This document shows positions 62,255 through 64,000 of a stretch of DNA of 64,000 nt, in pieces; position 1 is the first letter of the stretch, and each line of letters starts with the position of its first letter. The position numbers and the translations under genes were made by a program. The notes under the pieces were generated by a model that did no database searches, had not been told where the DNA came from, and saw only the letters and a program-made list of their open reading frames with translations. Origin of the DNA: CAVPGP01 sp963718065 (GTDB taxonomy: Bacteria; Actinomycetota; Thermoleophilia; Gaiellales; Gaiellaceae); the NCBI GenBank assembly GCA_963718065.1, contig CAVQYE010000011.1, forward strand, positions 1 through 64,000, read 5' to 3'.

Positions 62255-63724
62255 TTGATCCAGCGCCCCTCCGTCGACTGGTTCGCGCTCTCGGCCGTCT
62301 TCGCCCTGCTCGGCACCTCGGGCGTCGTGCTGCTCTCAGCCGTGCTCGTGCCCGCACGCGCCCGCCGGGCCTTCGCGGCCTCGATCACGGCGCTCGGCTT
62401 CATCGGCGCCGGTGTCGCCGGCGGCCTTCTCTACTGGAAAAGCCCGGACGGGACGCCCGTCGTCGCGGATGCGTTCATGCGCGACCGCTGGACGGCGCTG
62501 ACGACGATCATGCTTGCCGGCACCGGTCTCATCGCGGTGGGCATCTCGTACGCGCAACGGACCCGCGACGAGCACGTCGCCGAGTACTTCGCATTGATCG
62601 CGGCGGCCGGCTCGGGCATGTGCTTCTTCGTCGGCGCGGCGAACCTGATGACCCTCTTCCTCGCGCTCGAGTGGTTCTCGATCTGCCTCTACATCCTCTG
62701 CGCGATCGACATCGACTACGAGGGCTCGCTCGAGGCGGGGCTCAAGTACCTGATCGTCGGCGGCTTCGGCTCGGCGGTGCTCCTCTTCGGCTCGGCGCTC
62801 GTCTACGGCGCAACCGGCGAGCTCAGCTTCGACAAGATCGCGACAGCCGCCGACTCGAGCGACGTGCTGCTCGTGTCCGGCCTCGCGATGATCCTTGCCG
62901 GGCTCGCATTCAAGGTCTCGGCCGCGCCGTTCCACATGTGGACGCCGGATGCCTACGAGGGAGCGCCGACGCCGGTGACGGCGTTCATGGCCTCCGCGAC
63001 GAAGATCGCCGCCCTGGCGCTGATGCTGCGCGTACTGACGACCGCCTTCCCGGATCAGGCCGACCTCTGGACGGTGGCCGTCGCCGTCCTCGCCTGCATC
63101 TCGCTCGCGGTCGGCAACCTGGCGGCGCTCGTGCAGCGGAACCTCAAGCGCCTGCTGGCCTACTCATCCATCTCGCACGCCGGGTTCATGCTGATCCCGA
63201 TCGCCGCGAACAACGAGCTCGGCGGCCGCGCGCTCCTCTACTACCTGATCCCGTATGCGGCGATGTCGCTCGGCGCCTTCGCGGTCGTCGCCGCCCGCGA
63301 GCGCGAGCTGGGCGTGCCCGTGACGCTCGAGAACCTCGCGGGCTTCGGCTGGGAACGGCCCTTCTTCGGCGTCGCGATGTGGACGTTCATGCTCGGCTTT
63401 GCCGGCCTGCCGCTGACGGGCGGATTCGTGGGCAAGTTCTACGCCTTCTCGGCCGCCTACGAACGCGGCTGGACGTGGCTCGTGATCGTCGGCGTCGCCG
63501 CGACGGCCGTCTCGCTCTACTACTACCTCGGCGTGATCCGGGCGATGTACCTCACCTCACCGGCGCCGCTCGCCGCACCGGTTTCGGTCGGCGGCTCCCC
63601 GCCGCGGGAGTTCGTGCTCGGGGTCTCGATCTTCGCCTGCCTCGTCGTCACCGTCGGCTCGTTCTTCGCCGTCCAGCCGCTCATCGACCTGGCAAAGAGC
63701 GCGGCCGAGTCACTGCCCTTCTAG
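62255..63724 (+). CDS. nuoN: NADH-quinone oxidoreductase subunit N
   Basis: A 489-residue third antiporter-like subunit: EWFSICLYILCAID, then FKVSAAPFHMWTPDAYEGAP, QRNLKRLLAYSSISHAGFML with the channel Lys, and GFAGLPLTGGFVGKFYAF. TTG at 62255 overlaps a TGA at 62256-62258 in the preceding frame, which supports translational coupling to a longer nuoM. Last gene of the operon, followed by a hairpin. Confidence 0.95.
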   Translation: MIQRPSVDWFALSAVFALLGTSGVVLLSAVLVPARARRAFAASITALGFIGAGVAGGLLYWKSPDGTPVVADAFMRDRWTALTTIMLAGTGLIAVGISYAQRTRDEHVAEYFALIAAAGSGMCFFVGAANLMTLFLALEWFSICLYILCAIDIDYEGSLEAGLKYLIVGGFGSAVLLFGSALVYGATGELSFDKIATAADSSDVLLVSGLAMILAGLAFKVSAAPFHMWTPDAYEGAPTPVTAFMASATKIAALALMLRVLTTAFPDQADLWTVAVAVLACISLAVGNLAALVQRNLKRLLAYSSISHAGFMLIPIAANNELGGRALLYYLIPYAAMSLGAFAVVAARERELGVPVTLENLAGFGWERPFFGVAMWTFMLGFAGLPLTGGFVGKFYAFSAAYERGWTWLVIVGVAATAVSLYYYLGVIRAMYLTSPAPLAAPVSVGGSPPREFVLGVSIFACLVVTVGSFFAVQPLIDLAKSAAESLPF

Positions 63725-63733
63725 CGGCCCACC

Positions 63734-63754
63734 GGCCGCCCGCCGCGGGCGGCC
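63734..63754 (+). terminator. Hairpin after nuoN
   Basis: GGCCGCCCG and CGGGCGGCC form a 9-bp stem with a 3-nt loop, 10 bp after the nuoN stop, without a U-run. Repeat copy D follows directly. Confidence 0.6.
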
Positions 63755-63830
63755 AAAGAAGTTCCACAATCGTCACAATCCTGCGCGCGCTCTCGCGGTA
63801 CCGTGTCTCGGACCCCGGGTGGGTGGGGGC
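63755..63830 (+). repeat. Dispersed intergenic element, copy D
   Basis: The most diverged copy: AAAGAAGTTCCACAATCGTC, TGCGCGCG, and CGGTACCGT with a TANNNT box. It ends with a partly matching CCCCGGGTGGGTGGGG (63813-63828), which lacks the full palindrome. The remaining bases to 64000 show no convincing gene; TAGTCT (63890-63895) and an ATG at 63982 could mark the next gene on the plus strand. Confidence 0.6.
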
Positions 63831-64000
63831 TCGGGACGGGTCCCTGAGCGGGCGCTGGACCCGGTTTGGTGCAGCCCGGATGGCGCTGCTAGTCTCGCTC
63901 GCTGCTAGCCTCACTTCGAGGCGCCGCGGGGGCGCCGCCGGTCCGCGGGAAGCGCTCGCACCCCGAGCACGACGACAGTCCATGGACGACCTCTCTTCGG

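Noticed and set aside
63681..63983. 100-codon minus-strand frame at the window end
   Set aside because: Overlaps the nuoN 3' end, terminator and repeat copy D; composition is noise.

Overview
The window is about 70% GC, codons end strongly in G/C, GTG and TTG starts are common, several -10 boxes have the TANNNT form, and many transcripts look leaderless. Together with a complete 14-gene nuo operon, a futalosine-pathway menaquinone gene (mqnD), an FprA-type ferredoxin reductase and a CIRCE-controlled groESL, this suggests a deep-branching actinobacterium. Thermoleophilia (Gaiellales/Solirubrobacterales-like) is my best guess; this is inference, not proof. No phage, insertion sequence or CRISPR array was seen.

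Layout. 1-10.2 kb: a purine catabolic island. A three-subunit xanthine dehydrogenase lies on the minus strand, divergent from adenine deaminase, 8-oxoguanine deaminase, hydroxyisourate hydrolase, OHCU decarboxylase, the membrane urate oxidase PuuD and a DUF3830 protein. A convergent M20-type amidohydrolase, probably for allantoate, follows. 10.2-19.5 kb: transporters, an aldehyde dehydrogenase, a thiolase, mqnD, a DtxR-type regulator, an ornithine-cyclodeaminase-like enzyme and an ArsR/SRPBCC pair. 19.5-30.4 kb: clpP, a tRNA-Arg with the unusual anticodon GCG, queF, a secreted collagen-like/lamin-tail protein, ygfZ, a cytosolic molybdopterin oxidoreductase, groESL, and small regulatory and housekeeping genes. 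30.4-36.8 kb: a 2-oxoacid dehydrogenase (E1alpha, E1beta, E2) followed by a kinase-like gene, lipB, a cupin and lipA, which couples complex synthesis with its lipoylation. 36.8-45.5 kb: two very large secreted BNR/sortilin-type beta-propeller proteins surrounded by three small paralogous secreted two-cysteine proteins. 45.5-49 kb: fumC, fprA, a repeat-rich spacer and an A-type Fe-S carrier. 49.1-63.7 kb: nuoABCDEFGHIJKLMN, all on the plus strand.

How it fits together. Purine oxidation (XDH and PuuD), the 2-oxoacid dehydrogenase, fumarase and FprA produce reducing equivalents; complex I passes electrons to menaquinone, to which mqnD contributes.

Sequence quality. Many genes that should be intact (xdhA, xdhB, xdhC, ade, puuD, lipA, the second propeller gene, probably nuoM and others) carry single-base frameshifts, often several per gene and mostly in G/C runs. 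The breaks cluster at 1.6-9 kb and 41-45.4 kb. Uncorrected long-read indels are the simplest explanation, so I annotate these as genes rather than pseudogenes and give break positions.

The most interesting unexplained structures are: (i) a dispersed intergenic element of about 75-115 bp in four copies, combining a promoter-like core with two competing hairpin arms; (ii) a fold-back MITE-like element that supplies the upstream region of nuoM; (iii) a strongly structured spacer between nuoG and nuoH; (iv) the secreted propeller locus.
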